Source of the DNA: Phoronis australis | Taxonomy: Eukaryota > Phoronida > Phoronidae | DNA: 64,000 nt | Direction of reading: 5' to 3' | Assembly (NCBI GenBank): GCA_002633005.1 | Contig: NMRA01000684.1 | Location: 1-64,000 of the forward strand | In this document: one piece after another, positions 1 through 11,800 of the stretch | Numbering within the stretch: position 1 is the stretch's first letter | How the letters are laid out: every line of letters starts with the position of its first letter | Position numbers and translations under genes: made by a program | The notes under the pieces: model-generated | The model's database searches: none | The model's input: only the letters and a program-made list of their open reading frames with translations | Told to the model about the DNA's origin: nothing

Positions 1-601
1 GATCGGTATTGGGAGTTAATAAATATGTAATACAAGTTGGGGGTCCGTAAGTAAGCATTCCCTATTCTCACGGAATATTGAACCTTTGGAGAAACATGGT
101 CACATAACAGTGAAATTGGGTGAAAATTGAGCATTCACAGTCTTATTCATCTCGCTAAAGAATAACCGATCAAACTTATCGAGGCAAAAATGAACTCTCG
201 GTTGGTTTTGAAGCGAGATTGATTACTTTTGAGAAAGGACACGACGTCGCGACGTGAATATTTAGCTGAAATCAATTCCACTTAGGGGAAACTCGAAATT
301 AGGATTTAACGTTGAGAATGTTCTTTAAGAACCGTTCACACTAACGATGCCCGCGGGCACATGTTTCTTTGTTATTTTGAATTTAACAAATCTTTTTCGG
401 CCTCAGTAATTACGGCACTTTTCCCTCGAAGAGTAGAATTCTACAAGTGTAGATTCATCAAATCGTCTTTGTTATATGCTATACTCACAAAGCCAAAATA
501 TCAATCACTGTAGTATTTATGCAAATTTAAAACCTATACTACTAACATTCTAATTGCTTGTAATTATTTAACAATGGCGTCATTGCAATCACAATTGAAT
601 G
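1..601. other. intergenic, nothing recognised
   Basis: AT-rich sequence without a recognisable gene, RNA or repeat family. It ends at the (TTTA)n tract that marks the 3' tail of the retrotransposon next to it. Confidence 0.5.
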
Positions 602-1890
602 TTACCTTTTATTTATTTATTTATTTATTATTGTGATATTTAAAATGAGGGTGGCCTCTTCAGTGATAGCACTGCTTTCCAAGAGGGCCCCCAACAAGAA
701 AAACAGTAATATAATACAATGAAGTAATAAAACAACAATGAAATATACGTAACAAAGATACAATTAAAACAGGTAAGGTTGAGAATTATGACAATAACTA
801 AATGACAAATAATGGTAAAAATTTAACTAAGACAGATGAAATAAAATAAGAGATGACTCTAGACAACGAGAGTATTTACGACAATGAAAAAATGACATGA
901 TTAAGACAGGCAGGGTATAAAAGGTTAAGTAAATTACAGCCACTTTTTAACATTAACTTTAAAGGTAGTAATTGAGTTGGACCGTTTAATTTCTGGGCTA
1001 AAAGAATTTCATATTATAGCAGCTGCATAGATAAAAGATCTCTTGCCAGTCTCGGTTTTAATTTTTTTAGAAGAAACATTGCCAACAACAGAAGAACGTG
1101 TAGAATAAACAGCCTGACTGCTATTGAATTTACTGCTGAGATATGCTGGAGCCAAGCCATTGATACATCTGTATATACAACAGGCAGAGAGATATTTATT
1201 TCGTTGTCTTACTTTCATAAATCCCAGCTTGGAGTACAAGTCGTCAACCCTAGTGTCCCTAATTTTAGTACCCAGGATAGCCCTGGCGGCTCTATTTTGG
1301 ATTACTTGGACTCTGCTGACAAGTGTGTCACTAGTGTGCCCCCAAACCGGTAAACAATAATCAATATGAGGCTGAATAATACAATGGTAAAGGGTCTTAA
1401 GGGTACGGACATTAAGAAATTTGCCTAGACGTTTAAGTACACCGATTTTCTTTGATAATTTCTTCGTGATATGATCCATGTGCATATTAAATTTAAGATT
1501 GGGATCTAAAATAAGGCCCAAGTACTTAAACTTGTCAACATTCTCGATGGGAGAACCGTTGATAGAAAGGGATAGTTTTTGTTGCTTTAATTTCTGGTGG
1601 GGTCCAAACAGCATCGACTTGGTTTTACTAACGTTAAGAGTGAGTTTATTTTGAATCAGCCAGTCATGGATAATGGCTAGCTCATTGTTGAGAGAAGTTT
1701 CGAGTTCATTAACCGATCCAGCTGTGGACATAATTGCAGTGTCATCAGCGTATAAAACTGGGACACTGTTGCGGAGGACCGTAGGGAGGTCGTTAACAAA
1801 AATAGTGAATAATAGAGGGCCCAAAATGGAACCCTGAGGTACCCCCGTGATTACGGTTGAGCAGACTGTACTAGGGACTTCCAAGTATAA
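602..1890 (-). mobile_element. 5'-truncated non-LTR retrotransposon (CR1/jockey-like LINE)
   Basis: On the minus strand a reverse-transcriptase ORF is followed by about 400 bp of 3' untranslated sequence and ends in a short AAAT tandem tract (about 607-630). A simple-repeat 3' tail after an RT ORF is typical of CR1-like and related LINEs. The endonuclease domain and the first RT motifs are missing, so the copy is truncated at its 5' end near 1890, the usual result of target-primed reverse transcription. The clade assignment is by impression only. Confidence 0.85.
1009..1884 (-). CDS. reverse transcriptase fragment of a LINE
   Basis: This open frame of 291 codons carries the C-terminal half of a non-LTR reverse transcriptase. 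Visible motifs are GVPQGS at residues 14-19, the catalytic YADD box at 45-48, an LNVSKTK motif near residue 84 and FKYLGLILD near 118, followed by the thumb and C-terminal region common to jockey/CR1-type elements. The family's polymerase is about 900-1000 residues, so roughly two thirds is absent. The frame has no internal stops, which suggests a fairly recent insertion. The first Met is unlikely to be a true start, because RT homology continues from a truncated frame. Confidence 0.88.
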   Translation of the reverse strand: MEVPSTVCSTVITGVPQGSILGPLLFTIFVNDLPTVLRNSVPVLYADDTAIMSTAGSVNELETSLNNELAIIHDWLIQNKLTLNVSKTKSMLFGPHQKLKQQKLSLSINGSPIENVDKFKYLGLILDPNLKFNMHMDHITKKLSKKIGVLKRLGKFLNVRTLKTLYHCIIQPHIDYCLPVWGHTSDTLVSRVQVIQNRAARAILGTKIRDTRVDDLYSKLGFMKVRQRNKYLSACCIYRCINGLAPAYLSSKFNSSQAVYSTRSSVVGNVSSKKIKTETGKRSFIYAAAII

Positions 1891-4131
1891 TCCTCAATAT
1901 ATTTACTCAAACAAACTACTCACTGTGTCAATAGCCATGCCCCAGTAACTGACCCATCCAGATCATAGGTCACAGTCTCAGTCTTTATGCTCTGCACAGC
2001 ATTTTCAAAGGCGCCCGGCTAAAACGAGTGTAAATAATGTATTAATATTCACGTCACACAAACTCAATCTACAGTAACCACAAGTCTCTCAATTCCCTCC
2101 TGGATGAGCAAGTTCTAGGTTCACAAGAATAGTGAAAACAAAAGTAGTTTTTTCAGTCTGTGGTGAAAATGAGTGCTTCAGCCTGGCAGGCGGGGGTTAT
2201 TTTCGCCAGCAGTTACATACAGAACAAGTTTATTTTCTCAGTACTGTGTTGCTTTTGAAGCAAGAATTGATGTTGTGTCACGTTCACTCTGCGCAGTAAA
2301 CTCATTGAAGTTTCCCATAGAGCCCCATTTTATTCGAAAATTATCGCTTAGTTTGTTTGGGGTTGAATCCTTTGATCTAATTTTTAATACCATGTTCTAG
2401 ATTCGTAATTATACATGGTAAAATCAATGACCCACAGGAGGATCGTTGATTGCGTCAATGTCGAGAACTTTTAAACATTTTTTCAGGGGCAAATGGGCCC
2501 CGAAATTGAGGCAAAGAGAGTGAGATGTGCCATTGTATGACTGTTGGGGCCAGCTGGAGAGGATGGGAATTACCAAAATACCGAGATAGACACATAAACT
2601 ACTAGTACTTCATGACTCAAGTCAGTATATAAATAAATAGGTACCAGTAATTTGCATGCAGCAGGCAGGACAGGAAACAGAACATGAGTCACTAGTCGAA
2701 TATAGTGGTCCCTGGGTAGTATCACCACCTCTGGTATGGCCAGAGGTGGAGAAACACTATGAGTAACTGCTGCATATTTTAAGTAAGTATACATACACTA
2801 TACATAGATATATACAGGACTCAATCTTTAGCATGTCAACTTGACAAATGCGACCTGGCAAAACTGGAGAATAGGCAAAACTGCCTACCCGAGACAATGC
2901 CATCTTTTCAAATACCTTCCGTTGTCAACATCTCTTATATATTGTTTATTTTGATAGACAATAAGTTAGGTGAAGCGCTACTTTAATGTCCGAGACCCGT
3001 CTAACTTTGCACTTTGTACGGGCCATTTTGATGCACAGAATTCCTGAACGCATACAATGATGTAACATGGAACGCTGTTTAGAGGAGTTTTCAGACGGAA
3101 AAGTGTCCCACATCATTCTCGGCATTTGCGGTTGAATTTCTCAGTCAAAAATATTGACCTGACGATTTCACTCATTTCAGCCACCCGATACAATACCTGA
3201 ATATATACCAGATACCTACTACTGCAGTACCCAAGACAATAGTTCAAGGCAAATTACCCACCACAGACAATACCGGAGGGGGGCCAAACAACCCACTCCA
3301 GTTCGCAGCACATCTCTCCTACTAGTACTCATTCCCTTTATGGGAGAATCCCTCCGGGATAAAAATTTCCTCCATGGTAGCTAACGCTGTTTAAAATACA
3401 CGAAGCATTTTGCATGATAGTGATGTTTCAGGTGACTTCCGAGTGTGACGTACAGTAGAATAAAGGCCTTTCCAAATCACTTGCCAATCAGCAACTGCAT
3501 CTTGGACGAATGATTTGGACAATATGCTCACACGCCGAAGTAGACAGCATCACAATTTCCACTGGCCCCGGTAGAGACAGTGACCATCCCATAGCTAGCC
3601 CTCCATAAGCCAGAAGCTTTTCGACAAAAACATCAAAATCATTTTGCTATAGTATTTTTCGGAGACAGGGACACCTTGGCTTAGGAAGGAGGCCTTTGAC
3701 GGCTCTTTAACTCTTCTCAGCTCAAAAAAATACTCCTGCAATCCGGGCCAACTTTTTTTTCGAAGAGTCCTCTGTTCATTTGCCCAATCGGCAACTGGCC
3801 ACTATTACACTGCTCGTACCAGGAGATATGATGTCGAAGATATGTGGTTCCAATACCAGCATTCACTGTGGATTTCTTAACATTACAATCAATAACCAGT
3901 GTTAATAACAGGCCTATTATAATATTCTGAAGATCAAACTGGTCTTCCAAATCAAGCACCGCTATATTTGACCACTGCCACATGAAGAATACTCTCTACC
4001 CTGATGCCTACATGAAGAAATGGGAAGTTTAGGTGATTGTACATTACTCATTAGTTCTAGTGGTGACTGAAGTAGACAATGACCATCGTCTTAGCTGGCG
4101 AAGGTGACTGGGTGACAATTGAGGTGCATAC
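1891..4131. other. intergenic or intronic, no assignable gene
   Basis: No recognisable protein. If the exon at 4132-4491 starts a minus-strand gene, its later exons should lie here or beyond position 1. One candidate is about 3869-3983, preceded on the minus strand by a GGCAG acceptor-like site and encoding a hydrophobic stretch, but I could not identify it. Around 3750-3835 there is an 80-bp segment that resembles 48280-48365 inside the TA-flanked MITE, so a diverged repeat copy probably lies here. Confidence 0.4.
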
Positions 4132-4491
4132 CTTTAGACTAAAGAATTTCTCGATGCTGAAATCGGACACAGATTTTGCATCGTCGACAGCCGTTTTAGA
4201 GCCAACGTTAACTGTTGTCATGGACGACCTGTCTGGCTCTTGGTTTGGGTTGTAGCGTTGAGTGTTGGGTGGATTCGAAGAAACTGTCCGAACTTGTGCG
4301 GAACCCGCGAATGTAACACCACGGTCATTGCCATTTTCGGCAACTGAATCAATGTGCAAAGTTGCACCATTAAACCCTGGGTCTCTTTGATTTATGTCGT
4401 CATCTAAACGTTGATCTCCTTGCATCTGCCTTGTTTTATCAGAGCCACTAACTTCCGTGTGAATTCGCACTTCTTGCATATCTTCCGCCAT
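4132..4491 (-). CDS. probable first coding exon, unknown protein
   Basis: The ATG at 4491 has a strong Kozak context (ACAACATGGCGG). It opens 120 codons of hydrophilic sequence rich in Asp, Asn, Gln and Ser, with no signal peptide or membrane segment. The frame ends at a good donor, AAAG|GTATGC, with exon end 4132 in phase 0. The last residues before the donor, SVSDFSIEKFFSLK, look more ordered than the rest. The frame also runs upstream to 4572, but the Kozak-matching Met is the better start. I do not recognise the family. It could be the disordered cytoplasmic N-terminus of a larger protein. Downstream exons were not confirmed. Confidence 0.5.
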
Positions 4492-4499
4492 GTTGTTGT

Positions 4500-6136
4500 T
4501 TTCTGATCGATGTAATAAAACACACGAGAGAGGTCGCTGTCTCACTAAATCAAGTAAATGACCAAAGCTCACATGATCGTGTTTACACCCGAGTGTGTAA
4601 TTGTATACACACCGTTGTCACGTGGTTTGGTAAAGCCCTATAATGTTGCAGCTGATGATGGTGCTGGGTAAAACTTTTACCGACAGCTTATTATGTCATG
4701 TTTTTTCTGGATACTGATGAACCAATTTCAAGAGGTAGCCTACAATGAACTGATCGATCTTCATCATGGCAAATCAATTTTTCGGTTCAGTTTGCAAAAG
4801 TTCGTTGAACGCTGCACAAGGCATCATAACGCGACCCCACGGCCAAGCCATCTCGTCTTTTTTTTACATGGCTCAGTTATGAAATAATCAGTATCCGTAA
4901 TTGAAACACCAGAGAATCATCAAATCATGATAACCACAACTTGTTGAAACAGAAACCTAACACATGAATTAGGCCTATTCATATGCAACTTCCATCGGCG
5001 ATACACAGTACTGCATTCGGCCGCGACGGAGTGACTTGCCGGGTTCTTCCATGTGATGGCGTAGTATAAGTAATCGGATATTGTTAATTTGGTCACGCGC
5101 AGTGAATATGAGTACAAGGAAAACGCTTGACTCCGCCAAGTTACCAACAGTGCGGTATGAAATCTTCAGTTGTACGCATTCATTCACTCATTTCGACTTA
5201 GTTGGCTCCATTACGTTTCAACTGAAGTCACCGTCGCTCGACTAGATCTATAGAAGGGTATCTGACTGTTGATCATTGAATTTTCAAGCTACCCTTTGTC
5301 TTTGCGAAATTTTCACTAATGCGATTTGCTCAGTAGCAGTCCATCGATAAGTTTCTGAATATATCTAGGCCTATACTTGCCGCCGTGAGATAGCTTCAAG
5401 GGCAATCCTTGGGATCGATACCTAAGCCTCAGAACTAGGCCCAGATTCAAGACAAGTGTTCTACAAAAAATCATTACAAGCCTAAGTTGCTTGAATCGAC
5501 TTCGCTGCGAAATGTGAATAAAACCGAATGCAAATATTGTTTTTTCCCTCACGTGACACGAACGCGATGTACCCGGGTGCAGATTTGCGGATGGTGTAAA
5601 ATTGCTGCATACTAACAGGGCGCAACAATTCTGAAATCAATGCACAATCAGGCATCAGAATACCAGCAAGATTTCAATTTTTCATCCACGCGTTGCATGT
5701 CCAAATATTGAAGTGAATTTCCCTGAGACAAGACAATACTCCAGAATCAAACAAATCAGTGGTCCATGGCGAGAATGACTGAAAAAATAGACGAGGGGCA
5801 CCTTGATTGAATGCCTCAGAAAGCATGAAATCCGGAACTGAATAAGCAGGGCATCTGGGTCTAAAGTGCCTCAAAAATACTCTAAAATGCCCCAGCAATA
5901 TTCTTTTCATTTTTAATGGCGTGCAAGCGTATCACATGAACTTGAAAAGTGACTGCGGTCCGATGGAGTGGTGGGACGGAGTGATATAAAGCTTTCAAAA
6001 TGCAGAACAGTTGACGAGTATGTAACTGTACAGCATTTCGTATCTTTGCCGGGTGTCGTATCTTGGACTGTTGCATCTGATTTAGTCAAAAGTGTTACGC
6101 TAACTCTACCAAAAATGTACTTAACATTGGTTTACT
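4500..6136. other. intergenic, nothing recognised
   Basis: Probable upstream region of the 4132-4491 exon. Short ORFs on both strands show no family resemblance or splice structure. No repeat family seen elsewhere in the window was found here. Confidence 0.4.
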
Positions 6137-6477
6137 TGAGAATATCAACGTGGCGGGTTTTGGCCTATTAGCAGCTATGAAAAACGACATCCATCCGATG
6201 TTCTGTAACTTTCGACAACCCTCAAAAGTTGAAAATTCGAAAACTCATTTTGATGTTTGTTAAACGCCGGGCAAGCGTGACCTGCGCTTTTAGCGGATTA
6301 CTAAGGCAACTGTGGAGAAAGACCACCCACCAAGAACAGGTATACCCAATCTGTGACAAAGTATTAAGTTTTTAGTTTATTACTGCATTTATCTTTCAAG
6401 ATTGGAGCCAATGACGCATTAGCAGGTGCCAGAACGAGGATTGGCTGAAATCATCAAAACAGGGTTAGTACGGTCTT
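6137..6477. mobile_element. TTAA-type MITE, copy 1 (degraded)
   Basis: This stretch aligns by eye with the element at 49995-50374: shared pieces include GTTTTGGCCT near the left end, a block ending GGCAAGCGTGACCTGCGCT, CCAATCTGTGACA, and GCCAATGACGCATTAGCA. The right end, ACAGGGTTAGTACGGTCTT, matches the family terminus and is followed by TAAATTAA. The left end is eroded, so the start is approximate. Confidence 0.6.
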
Positions 6478-7087
6478 TAAATTAAAATTCAGAACCTCCA
6501 CAATTGTAAGTGTTCATATATGCACATAATGCGGGAAAAGCTGTCTATTCACAATTCATTGCGTGTAACCACCAAGCCAGTGTAAACGGTAAATTGAATT
6601 CAATAGGACCATCATGCACTTATTGCATATTAATTAAATAATGACAAATTCTTGTTGCTGAACCACCTTGTGTTGTAAATGGTGAATTCAGTGTTATGGG
6701 GCAAAGTGTCAAAGGTCACGACAGTCAAGGTGTATCTGTCACGGGTTAGACAATGCGACCAGGTGTTTTAAGCAAAACCTACATGTACCGGTGCCTTCAG
6801 CCAAAACATTGATTTGAATCACATCCTTACAAAATTTGTTTCAACTTGTTCCTCAAATCAGTTGACACAAAGGTTGGTCTAGTGAGAAACAGCCACTGAG
6901 TTCCTCACAACATTAAGGTCACCGGTGGCCTATAAAAGGTCCACCATGTTTGCCCACTTCTGCCCACACCCCATCCATGATCCTAGATGATTTCTTGCAA
7001 ATTAAATCAAAATTTTCCAATCATCAAGTAACTTAGATACAATGTAGAATTTTGAAAATTATAACAGACATGTTTAATTTCATGAAT

Positions 7088-7093
7088 TTTATT
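7088..7093 (-). promoter_or_regulatory. poly(A) signal of REV1
   Basis: The minus strand reads AATAAA 42 bases after the REV1 stop codon, within an AT-rich stretch. This is the closest canonical polyadenylation hexamer after the last exon and would give a very short 3' UTR. Confidence 0.6.
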
Positions 7094-7134
7094 ATATATT
7101 GCACAGACCAGAGTTTCTAGACATAATCTTTCCT

Positions 7135-8881
7135 CTATCCAAGAACTTCAGACAACAACTTCAGTTTACTGCCATACATATCCATCACACTAATTTGCGT
7201 CTCAGTTGCTATGGTTTCAAAGGCAACTTTCCATGCATTGCTGACATTTTCTTTCTTCAACTGCCTGAAAGCAAGACGACCAAGATTAATACTACAATAC
7301 TTCCAACAAATTATCAAAACTTAATGACAAAATCTAAACCAAATTTAACCAAAAATTTCATGTATACTCAGTAGAAAACATCCTGGTGACAGTTACATTA
7401 CTCATGATACTAGGAAGTGAGACATCATGGCAGTTAAAAGTGATCATTGTTGTCTCTTGTGATGATGGTAAAAAACGAGAAAAAATTACGTACTAGGAGA
7501 CGTTTAATTAGTTGAACTTGACATTTCAAGCCTGCAGCTCAGGCCCTTGATCACATGACTGTTGTTCTCATCTTTACATCGGTGAAACCAAACATGATCT
7601 CGGCACCTGCTTTGCAGAACACAAAAAACTGGACAAACTATTGCTATTGGTGACCACTGAGTTTCATCTGGTCACACCATCAATGAGGACAACACACAAG
7701 TTTTATCCAGAGAGGAACATTGGCACTCCCATAAGACCAAAGAGGCCATTTATATTAAGCAATGCAATCCCTCCCACTTAACCGTGACCAGAGACTGCAT
7801 CCTCCTCTTTACAATCAGGTGTTACTCCCGGTTTCACAATGGCGGAAGGAACAGTCATGTGAGAGTCAAGGGCCTGAGCTACAGGCTTGAAACCTTATGC
7901 TCAGCTAACTAATTGTCTCCTAGTAATTTTTCTCGTTTTTTACCTGAGACCTCATGAGGTCATGTGCATCACTAGATGCATGGTGTCATCTCGTAAAGAC
8001 TCGCATGATTTTGCTTGTTATGGTATACTCTCACCAATCCAAACACAATATGGCTTCCAGTGAAATTTTATTTCGGTGCACTGGCCACCTCATTTTTGGA
8101 TTTCCAAAAACAGTCATGCATCTCATTTTAAGTTTTTGAGCCTCAGCACTTGGCGGTATGTTTTGGCAAAGCCAAACAGGTAAACTTACCTGTATAAGAA
8201 CTTTAAGACCAAGTCAATCTGAGGCATATTCTTGTCATGAAGAAGTTCAGTAAAATACTGAATAATGCGATTAACATCTTCTATTTCTGGTTCTGAAACA
8301 GTATAAAATGCTCAATGCTTGGCCCAACTACAAAATTATTGTCAACGTTTTGCAATTATAATGTTTAACCTTCACCCTATAAATTTATCCACAGTAACTT
8401 CTAAGTTAAACGTTAAAATTACTAAATGTAAAGGACAGATTTTCATAAAATTTGTAATGTTACAGTCCATTCTTTGTATGCAAATTTATATAAATTGTCT
8501 TTCTTACAAGGATATATTACAAGATTCAAGGCCCTTTCAAGGATGTTTCCAAATTCAAGGACATTTCAAAGGTGTTCTCACTATCAAGGACTTTTCAAGG
8601 GCCACATTTATAGTGATTTCATCCCAGTGCAGGGTCCCTAAAACACAGAGCTAACTAAAGGTGCGAGATCCAACACACGTAAAATATGGTTAACATGACC
8701 TGAATACATATTTTTACTTCAAAATTACAAACAGCCTTTAGCTACCTTCTGTAGACTGTAACCAATCCAGTAGTAAACGCTTAACATCAGCCAATGAGCT
8801 GGCCCCACATAAACTCACGACATTGTTCTCGTCTGACTTCGTATTTGTTGACCCTAGCTCAGATGGTGGAGCAGCAGAGCC
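7135..8881 (-). CDS. REV1: REV1 exons 17-19: C-terminal interaction domain
   Basis: From about residue 1010 the sequence SLADVKRLLLDWL, then IIQYFTELLHDKNM, then AWKVAFETIA and MYGSKLKL form the four-helix domain that binds REV7 and the inserter polymerases eta, iota and kappa. The stop TAG is at 7135-7137. Intron 18 (7265-8189) contains a Penelope-like fragment, and intron 16 (8882-11093) holds a THAP-leader repeat and a MITE. Confidence 0.95.
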
Positions 8882-11800
8882 CTGTAGAAAGAAGTTTATT
8901 TCTGTACTACAGTAATTCCAGCTATAGATTATACACAACACCATATTTTTACATGGAATTCCCAAAAGAGGCGACACTTTCCACTTAGCGAGCAGACGGC
9001 TTACTTGCCGGAAGTAAAACCACCACTCACACCAGACGGCACTAGTTAATTTGACTTTCTTGGGTAATAGTGTTGGTTGCACCTTGTGCGTACGATCACA
9101 GATTACAACCACTGAGAACATACAGAGTTGGCGGCCCATGTACCTGAGTCTACAAACAAAGTGGGAGAGAGACTTATAAGCTAACTAAAGCAACTCTTAA
9201 ACCCGCTTTCAGCTGTAAAATAAACTATTAACTTGATTTGTGCCATTTAGTGCAAAAACTGGCATCGACTTGGTCTTTACTCAGAAGAGAAATTATGTCT
9301 TGACCAGGGAAGAACTGAAACATCCATAAGTTAAATGCTTGTGACCATGCTAAGCGTTTTAAATGACCAGCCATGACAAAACACACTACTGAGTCTCATC
9401 TCAAGCAATAACAAATCATCAGTTCATTCCAAGGTGAAGAATTGACCTCTTACACGAGTAAGGAATAAGTTCAATAAAAGTTTTACTATAATAGTAAATG
9501 CCCTAAATCAAAAGTTATTTTTTGACGTAAGGCAGGTCAAACGATTAATTGCTCTGAAACACTGTGTGTCCAGGCTGAGACTGCAAGTTGCCTTGAGAGA
9601 CTTTATTTAGATGATCCAGCACAACCACCAGTGTGGACAAAAATAAATTACTAGGACAGGTGTACCTTAACACTGACAAGACCCCACCTTTTGATGCTAT
9701 GCAACGTGTTCCTGCGCAAAGGTCACGCTGACTACTTAGTTTGAAAAACTAATGCAGAATAATGATTCGTTCAATATACTCTTAGCCAACTGCCAATCAC
9801 GACACGGAATGTCTTATTTATTGGTCATACAGTTAATTTTGGCAGCAGCTCCGCCCACATGATGTCAGTAAATACATAACAGTACCTCAGACAGATACAT
9901 CACCCAATGGCCAGGTGCTGCCACTTGCAGATTGATGTGCCATCTGGACACAAAGTGAACCAGCATGAGCAGATGTGTTTGCCATTGACTTAAAGTTGAC
10001 ATCAATTTTTATTGCCGGCAACCATATTTTGAGTACCCATTAACACGCACTTAAGACTAGTTTTAGAATACACAACAGGGTAGAGTTCAGTAGCTGTCTC
10101 GCGGCTAGAAAAATCTAGCCAAAATCACATTCTCATTTAAAATACACAACAATGCCTCGCGTAATCTCGCGAAGGTCTTGATTTTTAGCGAGGTCCTAGC
10201 GTAGGTCCTAGCATTACTGAACCCTACCCAGGTCTTGCTTACCTCAACGGCACTGTGACTTTCTGGAAACTTTAGACTGGTAGGATGTAGTGACTTTTTG
10301 TGCCTAGCTGGGCGTCCCCTAGGTGCCTGCAAGTCAAGAAATACAAGGTAATTTACCATAAACAACCAGCGCAGCAGTATACACCATGGAGTCATGAGCA
10401 GATCCCGCCATCTTCCAAGACACAGTTCTCAATTCAGTTATCAATACACAGTAGTTGAAATGAAGGAGGAACATGACTGTTCAAATTCAAAAAGATGTTA
10501 CCTAAAAAATCATAAGCCAAAATTTTACAGTAATTCTCTTCTTATTTTACAAAAAAAATAATTGCTAAATTTCAAAGACTGATTATTTTACTGCAAATAA
10601 ATTGAAACTTTGTCAAATGTTGTTAGGTGACACCTACACAGTACAATCTATGCTAGCAATGGACAAACGTTTCCTTTATCCTTATTTTTGTGAAGAAATT
10701 TGACAACTTTTTTACACTTTTCGGCCATAATTTGTGAAAAATTTCCGTTACTAAGTTCCTCTAAATTCACACTTTTGTTTTACATCACTTGCCAAGATTG
10801 TAAAACAGATCCGAATTTAAACCTTAATCAAATGAGAAGTGATTTCTAGGCTCTGTGTTATTGCTGAAGACTATTCCTGGCATATAAAATGACCCGCCGA
10901 GACAACCTGACTTGTAGAGGCTGATCTCAACCAATAACCAAAATATTGTCTTTCAAAGCCTAGAAATCCCCTTTAATTTCACTGAGGACCAATTTTAAAC
11001 CAACTCATAATGGTACAGTGGTCTATATCAAAATTACAGTTTCAGACGGACAGTGAAGTTAACCTGTTTTTAAAAATTACACAGATACGAAACCTTGAAT
11101 GTTGGACTGTTTTTTGACTTTGGTGAAGCTTTACGAGGTGATCTGGCAGCTCGGACATCAGGAGCCTGTTTCAGCTGAACCGGATGTTGTGCACCTGACG
11201 CTGGTTGAACCTGATCTCTGTAAGCCTTTCTGAGTTCTTCTTGAAGGTCATTAGGTAAGGCTTCGAAGCAGCTTGGGTCTATCTGAAAGCCAAATTGATG
11301 GAGAAAGACAATGAAGTCATGGTGTCAGCATGAAATACTACCTTTTTCAAAGTTGACAGCATTCTTTGGGGTTACTAAGATCACTCTGATAAACAGTTGT
11401 GTACATAAGCCAAGTCGCCTCATTGTGTTGCTCATGCAGATTACATAAGAGAGGTTGGGACATATCAACCAGTGCTGACACCTAGCATCTAGCGACTTGG
11501 TGAAAATCTCAGGTCGGCAAAACTGACATTGAAATCGTAGACTAATGTAATTTTTCCCAGGTCGCCAAACACAATCTGAGTTTGCATATTTAGTGACCTC
11601 AGTGCTGTTCACCAAATCAAGCACTGTCAACAAAGCAACAGCAGAAGCAAATCATGTTAACTTATTTCTCTTTATCTGTTGTAGTTTTTAGTGGCAGATC
11701 TTAGACTAGTTTTTGTACTCCGCAGGACCAAAAAGCCACAAGCAGGCAGCAGTTACCAAGGACACAAATCTCTGTTGTCTTTAATCCTCCACACAAAAGA

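Noticed and set aside
8845-8880. tRNA-like TAGCTCAGATGGTGGAGCA on the plus strand
   Set aside because: It is antisense to REV1 exon 17 coding sequence and has no B box or cloverleaf.
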